The notes under the pieces are model-generated. The model was not told the origin of the DNA and ran no database searches. It was given only the letters and a program-made list of their open reading frames with translations. 35,681 bases of DNA from an uncultured Oscillospiraceae bacterium (GTDB lineage Bacteria; Bacillota; Clostridia; Oscillospirales; Oscillospiraceae), in the NCBI GenBank assembly GCA_934636045.1, contig CAKTZP010000004.1, positions 1 through 35,681 on the forward strand, given 5' to 3'. The position numbers were made by a program, and so were the translations under genes. Every line of letters starts with the position of its first letter. The stretch's first letter is position 1. Positions 7,735 through 16,714 of the stretch are shown one piece after another.

Positions 7735-8072
7735 ACGTGTTTTATCCGTGGGCAATTGCCCCGGATAAAACACGTCAGACTGTCAAAAAAGTCCGTAATC
7801 GTCAAAATCGGTTCACATTTTAATGGATTTTTGTTCTCTGTGTTTTGATTTGCAAAAACAGAGTATTTCGAACTTTATCCCCCGAAAAAAGCTTGCTTCA
7901 AAAGGATTTTGACTTACTGCGCAACTCACGCCCTAACGTACCCATGTACGCCGACGGGCGTGAGTTGCTTGTCTTCCGAACTTTTTTGCAGTCTGTCAGC
8001 GTGTCGAAAAGGGTTTTTCGACACGCTGACGTGTTTTACCCGACGAGGGCAATTGCCCCGGATAAAACACGT
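7735..8072. repeat. Hairpin-bracketed intergenic element 1
   Basis: Fills the 410-base gap between the convergent hutH and fchA genes. Outer hairpins at 7735-7775 (14-bp stem ACGTGTTTTATCCG) and 8029-8072 are near copies of each other and share a central GGGCAATTGCCC. Directly inside the left one is AGACTGTCAAAAAAGTCC (7777-7794). Inside the right one, on the minus strand, is TCAGCGTGTCGAAAA, itself part of a 16-bp perfect stem (7995-8010/8015-8030), followed on that strand by a second arm ACTGCAAAAAAGTTCGG. A further 13-bp stem lies at 7921-7933/7956-7968. An A-rich tract precedes the left hairpin and a T-rich tract follows the right one, so each end can terminate the gene that faces it. No coding frame is supported. 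Confidence 0.75.
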
Positions 8073-8116
8073 TTTGCTTTTTCCGTATTTTGCTGCTTCG
8101 GCGCAGAGCTGCGCAC

Positions 8117-8752
8117 TCAGCCGCCCGCACACAGCGCGCGCATGGCCTCAAAGCAGCGATCGGCGGCAGGCAGCGCGCGCTCCAGCAGCGCCTCGCCCGC
8201 CTCCCGGTAATGCGCCGCGAAGGCCGCGTCGGTGATGGAGCCGAGATTGATCAGAACGTTGAGCCATGCGCCCTGCAGCGCCGTCTTCAGGCTCAGCGCG
8301 GCCACGCCGAAGTCGCTGGCCGCCGTGGCGTTCGTTTTCCCAAGCAGGTCGGACAGCAGCTCCAGCCCCTGCGCGCAAAGCTGCATCATTTCAAACGGTG
8401 TTTCCGTGCAGCCCTTGAGGCCGAGCTGGATTGCCGCGCTGCGCGCCGCCCGCTCCTCCTCGGTCTGCTTCGGCAGGGCATAGGCCGCGCTGACGGCAAG
8501 AAACGCCTCCGTATCGCGGTCCATCACGTCCAGAAAGCGCGCGCAAAGCGCCTTGCTCTGCTGCTGTGCCGCCGTCACAAGCGGCTGCACCCCGGCGTAT
8601 TTTTTGCGCCCGACGGTCAGGCCGCTGACCATGGCTGTCAGCGCCGCGCCGATGGCGCCGGCCAGCGCCGCAGCACTTCCGCCGCCGGGCGCCGGGGACT
8701 CTGAGGCAACCTCCGCCGCAAACCCGGTCACGGTCATCTCCGCTAATTTCAT
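8117..8752 (-). CDS. fchA: Formimidoyl-THF cyclodeaminase / methenyl-THF cyclohydrolase family
   Basis: A 211-residue protein of the FTCD-C (cyclodeaminase/cyclohydrolase) family. In this context it should release ammonia from 5-formimino-tetrahydrofolate to give 5,10-methenyl-THF, the last step that returns the histidine-derived carbon to the folate pool. The diagnostic SPAPGGGSAAALAGAIGAAL is at about 19-38, followed by SGLTVGRKKY. It is the last gene of the hutU-hutI-ftcD operon, with 12 bases between the ftcD stop and this start. FchA homologues also act as methenyl-THF cyclohydrolases in purine fermenters; the hut linkage favours the cyclodeaminase role. Confidence 0.88.
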   Translation of the reverse strand: MKLAEMTVTGFAAEVASESPAPGGGSAAALAGAIGAALTAMVSGLTVGRKKYAGVQPLVTAAQQQSKALCARFLDVMDRDTEAFLAVSAAYALPKQTEEERAARSAAIQLGLKGCTETPFEMMQLCAQGLELLSDLLGKTNATAASDFGVAALSLKTALQGAWLNVLINLGSITDAAFAAHYREAGEALLERALPAADRCFEAMRALCAGG

Positions 8753-8764
8753 ATCGCCCTCCGC

Positions 8765-9676
8765 TTATTCCATGCCGATCAGGTGGTATTCCATGACCTG
8801 CTTGCGGCAATCGTAATTTTCAAGCTTGAGATAAAATTCCGCGCAGTCCAAAACCGCCTTCGCCGGGGTCAGTCCGACAATCTCCGAGCCGATGATGCGC
8901 GCGCCGTAGCGGTCGGCAAGCTGCCGCGTCATTTCAAAGGCGTAGTAGATCGGCGTTTTTTCAAAATTCGTCAGGTTCATCGAGACCTGCGCGATGTTCC
9001 GCCCCTCCAGCATAACGCCGATGGCCTTGCAGCAGGCAAAGCCTCCGTCCTTGGCGCGGATGGCCTTGGCGATTTTCTTCGCGACCTCAAGATCGGGAGT
9101 GTCCAGATTGATATTATAGGCGATCAGCGGCATTCTCGCGCCGACGGCCACGATGCCGGCAGTCGGATGGATCCTGCGCTCGCCGAAGTCCGGCGCCCAA
9201 TCCGGCTCGAGCAGCTTTGCGGGCATGCCCTCAAACTGCCCCCTGCGGCAGTCGGCAAGGTTGCGGCGCTCCGGCCGGGTCGCGGCATCCTCATACAGGA
9301 ACGACGGCAGCCCCAGCTCGTCCCACAGGCGCTTTGCAACCTGCCGGGAAAGCTCCACACACTCCTGCACCGTCGTGTCCATGGTCGGAATGAAGGGAAT
9401 GACGTCCGTCGCGCCCATGCGCGGATGCTGGCCGGTGTGCTTGGTCATGTCGATGGTCTGCGTTGCCTGCTTTGCCAGACGGAAGGCCGCCTCGGCCATC
9501 GCCTCCGGGCTTCCCAGCAGCGTAAAGACGCAGCGGTTGTGGTTGCCGTCGGACTGAATGTCAAAGACGAAGCAGCCGGGGATGCTGTTTGCCGTATCGA
9601 CCAGTCCCTGAAACACCTTTTCGTCCTTTTCCTTGCTGACGCTGAAATTCGGTACACATTCTACAAGCTTTGCCAT
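8765..9676 (-). CDS. ftcD: Glutamate formimidoyltransferase
   Basis: Transfers the formimino group from N-formimino-L-glutamate to tetrahydrofolate, releasing glutamate. The 303-residue length is that of a stand-alone transferase; in animals it is fused to the cyclodeaminase, here the next gene. VECVPNFS opens the protein, and GQHPRMGATDVIPFIP at 82-97 contains the conserved catalytic-site histidine (His84). GNHNRCVFTLLG at 44-55 is also characteristic. It lies third in the hut operon, 20 bases after hutI, with AGGAGG before the ATG. Using the folate route rather than direct hydrolysis of formiminoglutamate conserves a one-carbon unit. Confidence 0.95.
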   Translation of the reverse strand: MAKLVECVPNFSVSKEKDEKVFQGLVDTANSIPGCFVFDIQSDGNHNRCVFTLLGSPEAMAEAAFRLAKQATQTIDMTKHTGQHPRMGATDVIPFIPTMDTTVQECVELSRQVAKRLWDELGLPSFLYEDAATRPERRNLADCRRGQFEGMPAKLLEPDWAPDFGERRIHPTAGIVAVGARMPLIAYNINLDTPDLEVAKKIAKAIRAKDGGFACCKAIGVMLEGRNIAQVSMNLTNFEKTPIYYAFEMTRQLADRYGARIIGSEIVGLTPAKAVLDCAEFYLKLENYDCRKQVMEYHLIGME

Positions 9677-9696
9677 GGTACTTCCTCCTATATTTT

Positions 9697-10926
9697 TTAC
9701 AGAATCCGTCTGCCGCGCTTGATGACGGTGCGCGCCAGATTGCTGCCCATGCGGTAGCAGATGTAATTCAGATCCGGCGCATCCCAGATCACAAGATCGG
9801 CCTGCTTGCCCGGCTCGATGCTGCCGACGCTTTCCGCGCGGCCGATGGCCGCCGCGCCGTTGAGGGTCACGGCGGTCAGCACCTCCTCCGGCGTCAGCCG
9901 ATAGCGCAGGCAGCCGAGGTTGATGACGAGCTGCAGGTTCAGGCTCGGGCAGGAGCCCGGGTTAAAGTCCGTCGCCATCGCCACGGGTACGCCGGCCTGC
10001 ACCATCGCCCGCGCGGGCGCGTAGGCCGCGCCGAGATAAAAGCTCGTCGCGGGCAGGCAGCAGGCGACCGTGCCGCCCTGCGCCAGCGCCCGAATGCCCT
10101 CCTCGGGGCAGACGATCAGATGCTCGGCCGAGATCGCGCCGAGCCTTCCGGCAAGCTGGCTGCCGCCGATCGGCATAATCTCGTCGGCGTGGAGCTTCGG
10201 CCGCAGGCCGAGCCGGCTGCCCGCCTCAAGGATCTGCGCCGACTCCTCCGCCGAAAACACGCCCTGCTCGCAGAATACGTCGCAAAATTCCGCAATGCCC
10301 TGCGCCTTGACCGCCGGGAGCAGCTCCCGGCAGATCAGATCGACGTAGCCCTGCCGGTCGTCCCGAAATTCCGGCGGGACGGCGTGCGCGCCCATAAACG
10401 TCGGAACAACATCCGCCGCGTGTGTCTCGTTCAGCCGTCGGAGCACGCGCAGGCTCTTAAGCTCGTCCTCCACGTTCAGGCCGTAGCCGCTCTTGGCCTC
10501 GACCGTCGTCGTGCCGAGGCGCAGCATTTCGTCCAAGGCCGCGCCTGCCTTTTCAAAAAGCGCGTCCTCCGACGCCTCGCGCGTGGCGCGCATGGTCGAT
10601 AAAATCCCGCCGCCGGCAGCTAAAATGTCAAGATAGCCCGTGCCGTGCAGCTTCAGCCCAAGCTCATTTTGCCGCCAGCCGCCAAAGACCAGATGCGTAT
10701 GCGCATCGACCAGGCCCGGCGTGACCAGGCGCTGCTCCGCGTCCAGCGTCTGCGCGTCCGCAGCGCAGGGCGGTGCTCCGGTCCCGACCGCAGCGATTTT
10801 TCCGTCCTCGACCAAAATCCATGCATCGCGCGTCAGCTCGATCGCGCCCTGCTCTTCGCCGCGCCGCGCCGCGCTGCCGTGCGGCGTTGCCAAAAGCCCG
10901 ATGTGGTATATCAGCAGCTTTTCCAT
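9697..10926 (-). CDS. hutI: Imidazolonepropionase
   Basis: Metal-dependent amidohydrolase that opens the ring of 4-imidazolone-5-propionate to N-formimino-L-glutamate, the third hut step. At 409 residues it is of normal length. The metal-binding HxH is His76/His78 in GLVDAHTHLVFGG. KSGYGL, KLHADEIMPIGGSQLA with a ligand histidine, and MATDFNPGSCPS with the catalytic aspartate follow in the expected order. The gene lies 31 bases after hutU, with AAAGGAG before the start codon. Confidence 0.96.
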   Translation of the reverse strand: MEKLLIYHIGLLATPHGSAARRGEEQGAIELTRDAWILVEDGKIAAVGTGAPPCAADAQTLDAEQRLVTPGLVDAHTHLVFGGWRQNELGLKLHGTGYLDILAAGGGILSTMRATREASEDALFEKAGAALDEMLRLGTTTVEAKSGYGLNVEDELKSLRVLRRLNETHAADVVPTFMGAHAVPPEFRDDRQGYVDLICRELLPAVKAQGIAEFCDVFCEQGVFSAEESAQILEAGSRLGLRPKLHADEIMPIGGSQLAGRLGAISAEHLIVCPEEGIRALAQGGTVACCLPATSFYLGAAYAPARAMVQAGVPVAMATDFNPGSCPSLNLQLVINLGCLRYRLTPEEVLTAVTLNGAAAIGRAESVGSIEPGKQADLVIWDAPDLNYICYRMGSNLARTVIKRGRRIL

Positions 10927-10957
10927 ACGATTCTCCTTTTCCTGCTGCAGGGCGCGC

Positions 10958-12970
<2,013 letters not shown>

Positions 12971-13021
12971 AGCTCTGCCTGCTCCTTTCCATTCTTCACG
13001 TTTTTGTGTTCCCATACTTGC

Positions 13022-13050
13022 ATTATAGACCGCTTCTGCTATAATAGAAA
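13022..13050 (-). promoter_or_regulatory. hutU operon promoter
   Basis: Minus strand -10 TATAAT (13022-13027). At 17 bp the -35 position reads TTTCTA (13045-13050), a poor match, as expected for an activator-dependent promoter. It abuts the proximal LysR-type box. Confidence 0.65.
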
Positions 13051-13087
13051 ATACTTAATTACTATATTTACGATACTATTTTGGTAT
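13051..13087. promoter_or_regulatory. Tandem LysR-type binding boxes
   Basis: ATAC-N7-GTAT (13073-13087) is a perfect LysR-type T-N11-A palindrome. A second, degenerate box ATAC-N7-CTAT (13051-13065) lies exactly 22 bp, two helical turns, nearer to hutU. This matches the regulatory-site plus activation-site layout of LysR regulators: the strong box centres near -65 and the weak one near -43 of the predicted hutU start. The strong box lies just before the lysR gene, so autorepression is likely. Confidence 0.75.
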
Positions 13088-13110
13088 AGAAAAATTCAGG
13101 GGGCGATTTT

Positions 13111-13995
13111 ATGACGATCCACCAGCTGGAATACTTCTGCGCCGTCGCGGAGGAGGGCTCCGTTTCCGCCGCCGCACGACGGCTGCATGTGGCGCAGCCG
13201 CCGGTATCGCGCCAGCTCACGCTTTTGGAGGACGAGCTTCAGGTCAGGCTTTTTGTGCGCAAAAGCAAGGGCGTCGCCATTACCGAGGCCGGGCGGCAGC
13301 TCTACGCGCAGAGCTGCCGGCTTCTTGAGCGCATGCGCCAGCTTGCCGACAGCATGCGCAGCCTCGGCTCCGGCGAGTCCGGCGTTTTGAAGCTTGGCAT
13401 GCTCTATTCCACCGTGGCCTGCGCGACGCAGTACATCCGCGCATACCACAGCCGCTATCCGCTCGTCGAGCTGGACATCCGCCTCGGCACGCCGCAGGAG
13501 CTGACGCAGGCGCTTGAGCGCGGCGCGCTGCACGCGCTGTTTCTGCGCCGCGGCGCAGGACGCGATGCGCTTGCGTGTGAGCGCGTCGTGCATGAGGATC
13601 GGCTGGAGCTGGTAATGACCGAGCAGACCGACCCCGCGCCGGACTGCGACACCGTCCCCGTCGAGCGCCTTCAGGAGCATCCCCTGTGCCTGCTGCGCAG
13701 CGACGATCTGTGGCGCTATGACGAGCGTCTTCTGCGCGAGTGCGCCCGCCGCGGCGTCACGCCCAAGGTCGTCTGCCGCTGCTACGACACGCCGATGATC
13801 CTGCAGATGATCCAAAACGGCTTCGGCGCGGGCTTTCTGCCCAGCTCTATCGTCCGCTCCGCCGGCAGACGCGCCGTCTATTCCAAGCCCGTGCAGGGCA
13901 TTTCGGAGCGCTCCCGCACCGTTCTGGCGTGGAAAAGCGACTTATGCGACATCGGCTGCGTTGAGCGCTTCGTCCATATGCCCCAGACGCCCTAG
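13111..13995 (+). CDS. LysR-family regulator, putative hut activator
   Basis: A 294-residue LysR-type transcription regulator. The N-terminal winged helix-turn-helix (about 1-60) includes GSVSAAARRLHVAQPPVSRQ, the classical LysR recognition region, and the ligand-binding domain follows from about 90. It is divergent from hutU, with tandem LysR-type boxes between the genes. Regulation of histidine utilisation, with urocanate or histidine as coinducer, is inferred from position. Most Gram-positive hut systems use HutP, and proteobacteria use the GntR-type HutC, so a LysR regulator would be a less usual solution. Start: GGGGGCG lies shortly before the ATG. Confidence 0.85.
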   Translation: MTIHQLEYFCAVAEEGSVSAAARRLHVAQPPVSRQLTLLEDELQVRLFVRKSKGVAITEAGRQLYAQSCRLLERMRQLADSMRSLGSGESGVLKLGMLYSTVACATQYIRAYHSRYPLVELDIRLGTPQELTQALERGALHALFLRRGAGRDALACERVVHEDRLELVMTEQTDPAPDCDTVPVERLQEHPLCLLRSDDLWRYDERLLRECARRGVTPKVVCRCYDTPMILQMIQNGFGAGFLPSSIVRSAGRRAVYSKPVQGISERSRTVLAWKSDLCDIGCVERFVHMPQTP

Positions 13996-14022
13996 CTGCA
14001 CGGTTTCTTTTCGTCTCGGCTA

Positions 14023-14090
14023 TTGTATTTTGTCAGGAAATAAGCTATACTGAGATTGTTATGATCAGGCCTTCCGCAAAGCGCGGAAGG
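14023..14090 (+). promoter_or_regulatory. Promoter and leader hairpin of the thiol/folding operon
   Basis: -35 TTGTAT (14023-14028) and -10 TATACT (14046-14051), 17 bp apart. The predicted leader carries an 8-bp perfect hairpin CCTTCCGC/GCGGAAGG (14070-14077/14083-14090), too far from the start codon to block the ribosome site and without a T-tract. It may stabilise the mRNA. Confidence 0.6.
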
Positions 14091-14112
14091 TGACAAGCGA
14101 GAGGAGGACCCT

Positions 14113-15000
14113 ATGAAAGGATCTGTAAGTAAGCTGTGCGATGTTGACCGCATCGCCATTCCGGAGGAGCTGCTCGAGGTCAAGATCGACGAGGCCTGCG
14201 TGGAGGACGGGCTGAAGGCGCTGTCCCTGCGCTATGCCGCCGAGACGGCGGCCGACACCGTCGAAGCCGGCGATATCGTGCACTGCCGCGCCGACAAGGC
14301 CGCTTACCCCGACGGCAGAACGGTGCTTCTTTTCACCGGTACGGAGATCCCCGGTGCGGAGGCTGCCGCAGCCAACGCCATCGGCAAGCGGGTAGGCGAC
14401 GTGTTTGCCGCGCAGCTTTTGGAAAAGAACGCGGAGCTCTGCGTGGAAAAGATTGTCCGCCGGATCCCCGCCGAGGTAAATGACGCGCTGATCGCCTCGC
14501 TCGGCCTTGCTGGCGTGACGACCGTTGCGGCCTACCGCGAGTATCTGCGCGAAAAGGCGCTGGCCGACAAGCGCATGGACTGCCAGAAGGCCGTGATCCA
14601 TCATCTCATGGACACGCTGCTTCGGGAGAGCGAGTACTGCTACGACGAGGCGGAGCTGGCGCAATTCGCTGCGCAGAGCGCCGAGAGCATCGCCGCCGAA
14701 TATGCCGCAATGGGCATCGAGGCCGACCCGGAGGAGCTGCGCGAGGCCGTGCTCGGCCAGCAGAAGCAGGGCTGGCTGGCAGAGGAATTCTGCCGCAGCC
14801 GCGGCATTGCGGTGGACGAGGCGCAGGTCGCGCAGAGCGCCGACCAGATGCAGGAAATGATGCAGCTCGTGGGCGAGGAGCTTCCCCCGCGCGAGGAGCT
14901 GCTTGAAATGTGCCGCCAGAATATGTATCTTGACGAGCTGTTCCACTACATGGACAGTCTGGTCGAAAAGAGAATGGGAGGTTCCAATGGCAACGCTTGA
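14113..15000 (+). CDS. Trigger-factor-like chaperone lacking ribosome-binding domain
   Basis: A 295-residue protein resembling the PPIase and C-terminal parts of trigger factor. A short FKBP-like segment (VEAGDIVHCRADK, about 51-63, then GTEIPGAEAAAANAIGKRVGD) is followed by a long helical region (from about 120) with EVNDALIASLG and the trigger-factor-type helical arms. The ribosome-docking domain with its GFRxGxxP motif is absent, and the protein is far shorter than full trigger factor (about 430). It is therefore more likely a specialised cytoplasmic chaperone than the housekeeping one. GAGAGGAGG precedes the ATG. Its end overlaps the thioredoxin gene by 14 bases. Confidence 0.75.
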   Translation: MKGSVSKLCDVDRIAIPEELLEVKIDEACVEDGLKALSLRYAAETAADTVEAGDIVHCRADKAAYPDGRTVLLFTGTEIPGAEAAAANAIGKRVGDVFAAQLLEKNAELCVEKIVRRIPAEVNDALIASLGLAGVTTVAAYREYLREKALADKRMDCQKAVIHHLMDTLLRESEYCYDEAELAQFAAQSAESIAAEYAAMGIEADPEELREAVLGQQKQGWLAEEFCRSRGIAVDEAQVAQSADQMQEMMQLVGEELPPREELLEMCRQNMYLDELFHYMDSLVEKRMGGSNGNA

Positions 15001-15304
15001 GCTGAAAGAGCACGAATGGAAGGAATTTTCGCAGGCCGACTACGCCGTGATCGACTGCTACGGCCAGAACTGCACCGCCTGCGTGATGCTTGCGCCGATC
15101 TATGACGCCGTGGCCGACGAGCTGGCGGGCGTGTCCTTCGGCCGCATCGACATCTCCTCTTATCCCGAGATCGCCGATCAATACGGCATCAACGCCATGC
15201 CCACCCTGCTGTTTTTCCGAAAGGGCGAGCTGGTCAATCAGGCAACCGGCAGTCTGGAGCGCGGAGAGCTGCTCGCGCAGATGGCCGAGCTGCTGTATCG
15301 ATAA
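14987..15304 (+). CDS. Thioredoxin-like protein with CTAC active site
   Basis: A 105-residue thioredoxin-fold protein. The active site is Cys29-Thr-Ala-Cys32 in place of CGPC, and the tryptophan that normally precedes it is replaced by Asn28. The cis-proline segment AMPTLLFF (about 75-82) is intact. Without a signal peptide it should act in the cytoplasm. The changed dipeptide should alter its redox potential and partner choice. The ATG at 14987 is supported by GGGAGG a few bases before it; the gene overlaps the chaperone and is followed after 16 bases by the FTR-like gene, its probable reductant. Confidence 0.88.
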   Translation: MATLELKEHEWKEFSQADYAVIDCYGQNCTACVMLAPIYDAVADELAGVSFGRIDISSYPEIADQYGINAMPTLLFFRKGELVNQATGSLERGELLAQMAELLYR

Positions 15305-15320
15305 AACGGGAGGTGTAACC

Positions 15321-15521
15321 ATGGGAAAGGTTCGTTTGAACGAGGACAGAGCGGTCGTTGCGACCGTAAAGGAGGGCCTCAAGCGCACCGGAGGCTACTG
15401 CCCCTGCCGCCTGGAGCGCAAGCCGGAGTACAAATGCATCTGCGAGGAATTCAAGGCGCAGATCCAAGACCCCGAGTTTGAGGGCTACTGCCACTGCCGG
15501 CTTTATTACAAGGAAAAATAA
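15321..15521 (+). CDS. Miniature ferredoxin:thioredoxin reductase catalytic-subunit homologue
   Basis: A 66-residue protein with the six-cysteine pattern of the FTR beta subunit: CPC (27-29), CIC (39-41) and CHC (57-59), ending in CHCRLYYKEK. In plant and cyanobacterial FTR these cysteines form a [4Fe-4S] cluster and an adjacent redox disulfide that passes ferredoxin electrons to thioredoxin. All six are kept here although the protein is much shorter than canonical FTR (about 110) and the spacing between pairs differs. The preceding thioredoxin gene gives it an obvious partner, suggesting NADPH-independent, ferredoxin-driven thioredoxin reduction. AGGTG lies upstream of the ATG. Confidence 0.82.
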   Translation: MGKVRLNEDRAVVATVKEGLKRTGGYCPCRLERKPEYKCICEEFKAQIQDPEFEGYCHCRLYYKEK

Positions 15522-15549
15522 AACAATTATTTTTAAGGAGAGATCAGAA

Positions 15550-16626
15550 ATGAAAAAGCTTATCTGTATCGCGCTGATTCTGACGCTGGCGCTGTCCTTG
15601 TTCGGCTGCAGTCTGTTCAGCCAGAAGGACGTTGTTCAGCTCGGCGACTACGCCCACAAGGACCCCGACGGTCTGACCTACGACGAGCGTCTGGTTCTGA
15701 AAAACGAGTCCTTCGGCAGCACGCTTTCCGGCCGCGCCAGCGAGGCGGCCTACCCCGACACCATTATGTTTGACGAAGCCGGCAATCCCGTCGGCATTTA
15801 CATGTACGACGAGACGACCGGCCTTGCCACGGGCTGGACGAGCCTGTCCACCGGCACCTTTGAGGAATTCCCCGCAGGCGAGGAGGTCGACCTCGGCAAG
15901 CCCGACGCGTCCCTGCTCGTCACCTTCCGGGGCGAGGCCGCAATGTACTGCGTTGTTTACGGCAACAAGGGCAAGGCGGTCGAGGCCGATCTGTACGTTC
16001 TGTTGAGCGACAAGGAGGACAAGCAGGCCGTGACCGACGCAATGGCGGACGTCTACGGCGTCGAGCTCAAGGCCGAGAGCGATACCGCGCTCAAGGCCGT
16101 GGTCGGCGCGGACGCAATCGCAGACGAATTTGCCGCCGAGGCGGACATGGGCTTCCCGGCAAGCTCCGAGGATGCGAAGGGCTATGCAGAGCTTCTGAGC
16201 CTCAACTACGGCGTCCGCGAGGACATGGGCCCCAACCCCTACAAGCCCTATGAGGGTCACGAGGATCCCACCGACATCGACTATGACCAGAGAGTCGTTC
16301 TCACCGGCAGCGGTCAGGCCGGCTTCCTGGCAGAGGACGCGGACAAGATCTCGTCCCAGACCGATTTCCTCTATGCCAAGGACGGCAAGATGGTCGCGCA
16401 GTACACCTACTTTGAGTGCCCGTCCAAGGAAGCCGCCGACGACCTGTTTGCACAGTTCCCCACGGCTGAGCGCGTTTCGGACACCGTGTTTACGGTTTCG
16501 ACCGTCGGGCAGGAGCTGGAGGCCAACCTCAAGACCTACATCGGCTTCAACGTGATCAAGGACGACTCCATCCAGGAGTACACCCGCATGATCGAGGAGA
16601 CCTTCGCCTCCGCCGTCTACGAATAA
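15550..16626 (+). CDS. Lipoprotein of unknown function with internal duplication
   Basis: A 358-residue predicted lipoprotein. A basic, hydrophobic signal ends in the lipobox LFGC (lipidated Cys20), so it should be anchored on the outer face of the membrane. Two parts of the mature protein resemble each other: DPDGLTYDERLVLKN (about 38-52) and DPTDIDYDQRVVLTG (about 238-252), each followed by a region with MFDEAGNPVGIYMY or LYAKDGKMVAQYTY. The protein thus seems to be a tandem duplication of a roughly 190-residue domain I do not recognise. AAGGAG precedes the ATG at 15550. A terminator follows, so it is separate from the ABC genes. Confidence 0.8.
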   Translation: MKKLICIALILTLALSLFGCSLFSQKDVVQLGDYAHKDPDGLTYDERLVLKNESFGSTLSGRASEAAYPDTIMFDEAGNPVGIYMYDETTGLATGWTSLSTGTFEEFPAGEEVDLGKPDASLLVTFRGEAAMYCVVYGNKGKAVEADLYVLLSDKEDKQAVTDAMADVYGVELKAESDTALKAVVGADAIADEFAAEADMGFPASSEDAKGYAELLSLNYGVREDMGPNPYKPYEGHEDPTDIDYDQRVVLTGSGQAGFLAEDADKISSQTDFLYAKDGKMVAQYTYFECPSKEAADDLFAQFPTAERVSDTVFTVSTVGQELEANLKTYIGFNVIKDDSIQEYTRMIEETFASAVYE

Positions 16627-16635
16627 TCCAGCTTG

Positions 16636-16677
16636 ACGGGCGCCTTACCGGCCTTAGTCGTATGGCGCCCGCCTTTT
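16636..16677 (+). terminator. Terminator after the duplicated-domain lipoprotein
   Basis: Arms GGGCGCC (16638-16644) and GGCGCCC (16664-16670) pair around a 19-base loop and are followed by GCCTTTTCG. GC-rich stem with a short T-tract. Confidence 0.65.
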
Positions 16678-16714
16678 CGCCTTTGCGAGAGAAACTCTAT
16701 AAGGAGAAGCTCCA

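Noticed and set aside
6021..7805. A 594-codon open frame antisense to hutH
   Set aside because: It spans the hutH promoter and the flanking repeat and has no family signature; hutH is complete on the other strand.
7735..8072. Element 1 considered as an insertion sequence
   Set aside because: Too short for a transposase and no coding frame; only a non-autonomous element is possible.
12971..13015. Fifteen-residue N-terminal extension of HutU
   Set aside because: The upstream ATG lies at the predicted transcription start without a ribosome site; the ATG at 12970 has one.
14070..14090. Leader hairpin considered as a riboswitch or attenuator
   Set aside because: A single 8-bp stem with no T-tract and no further conserved structure.
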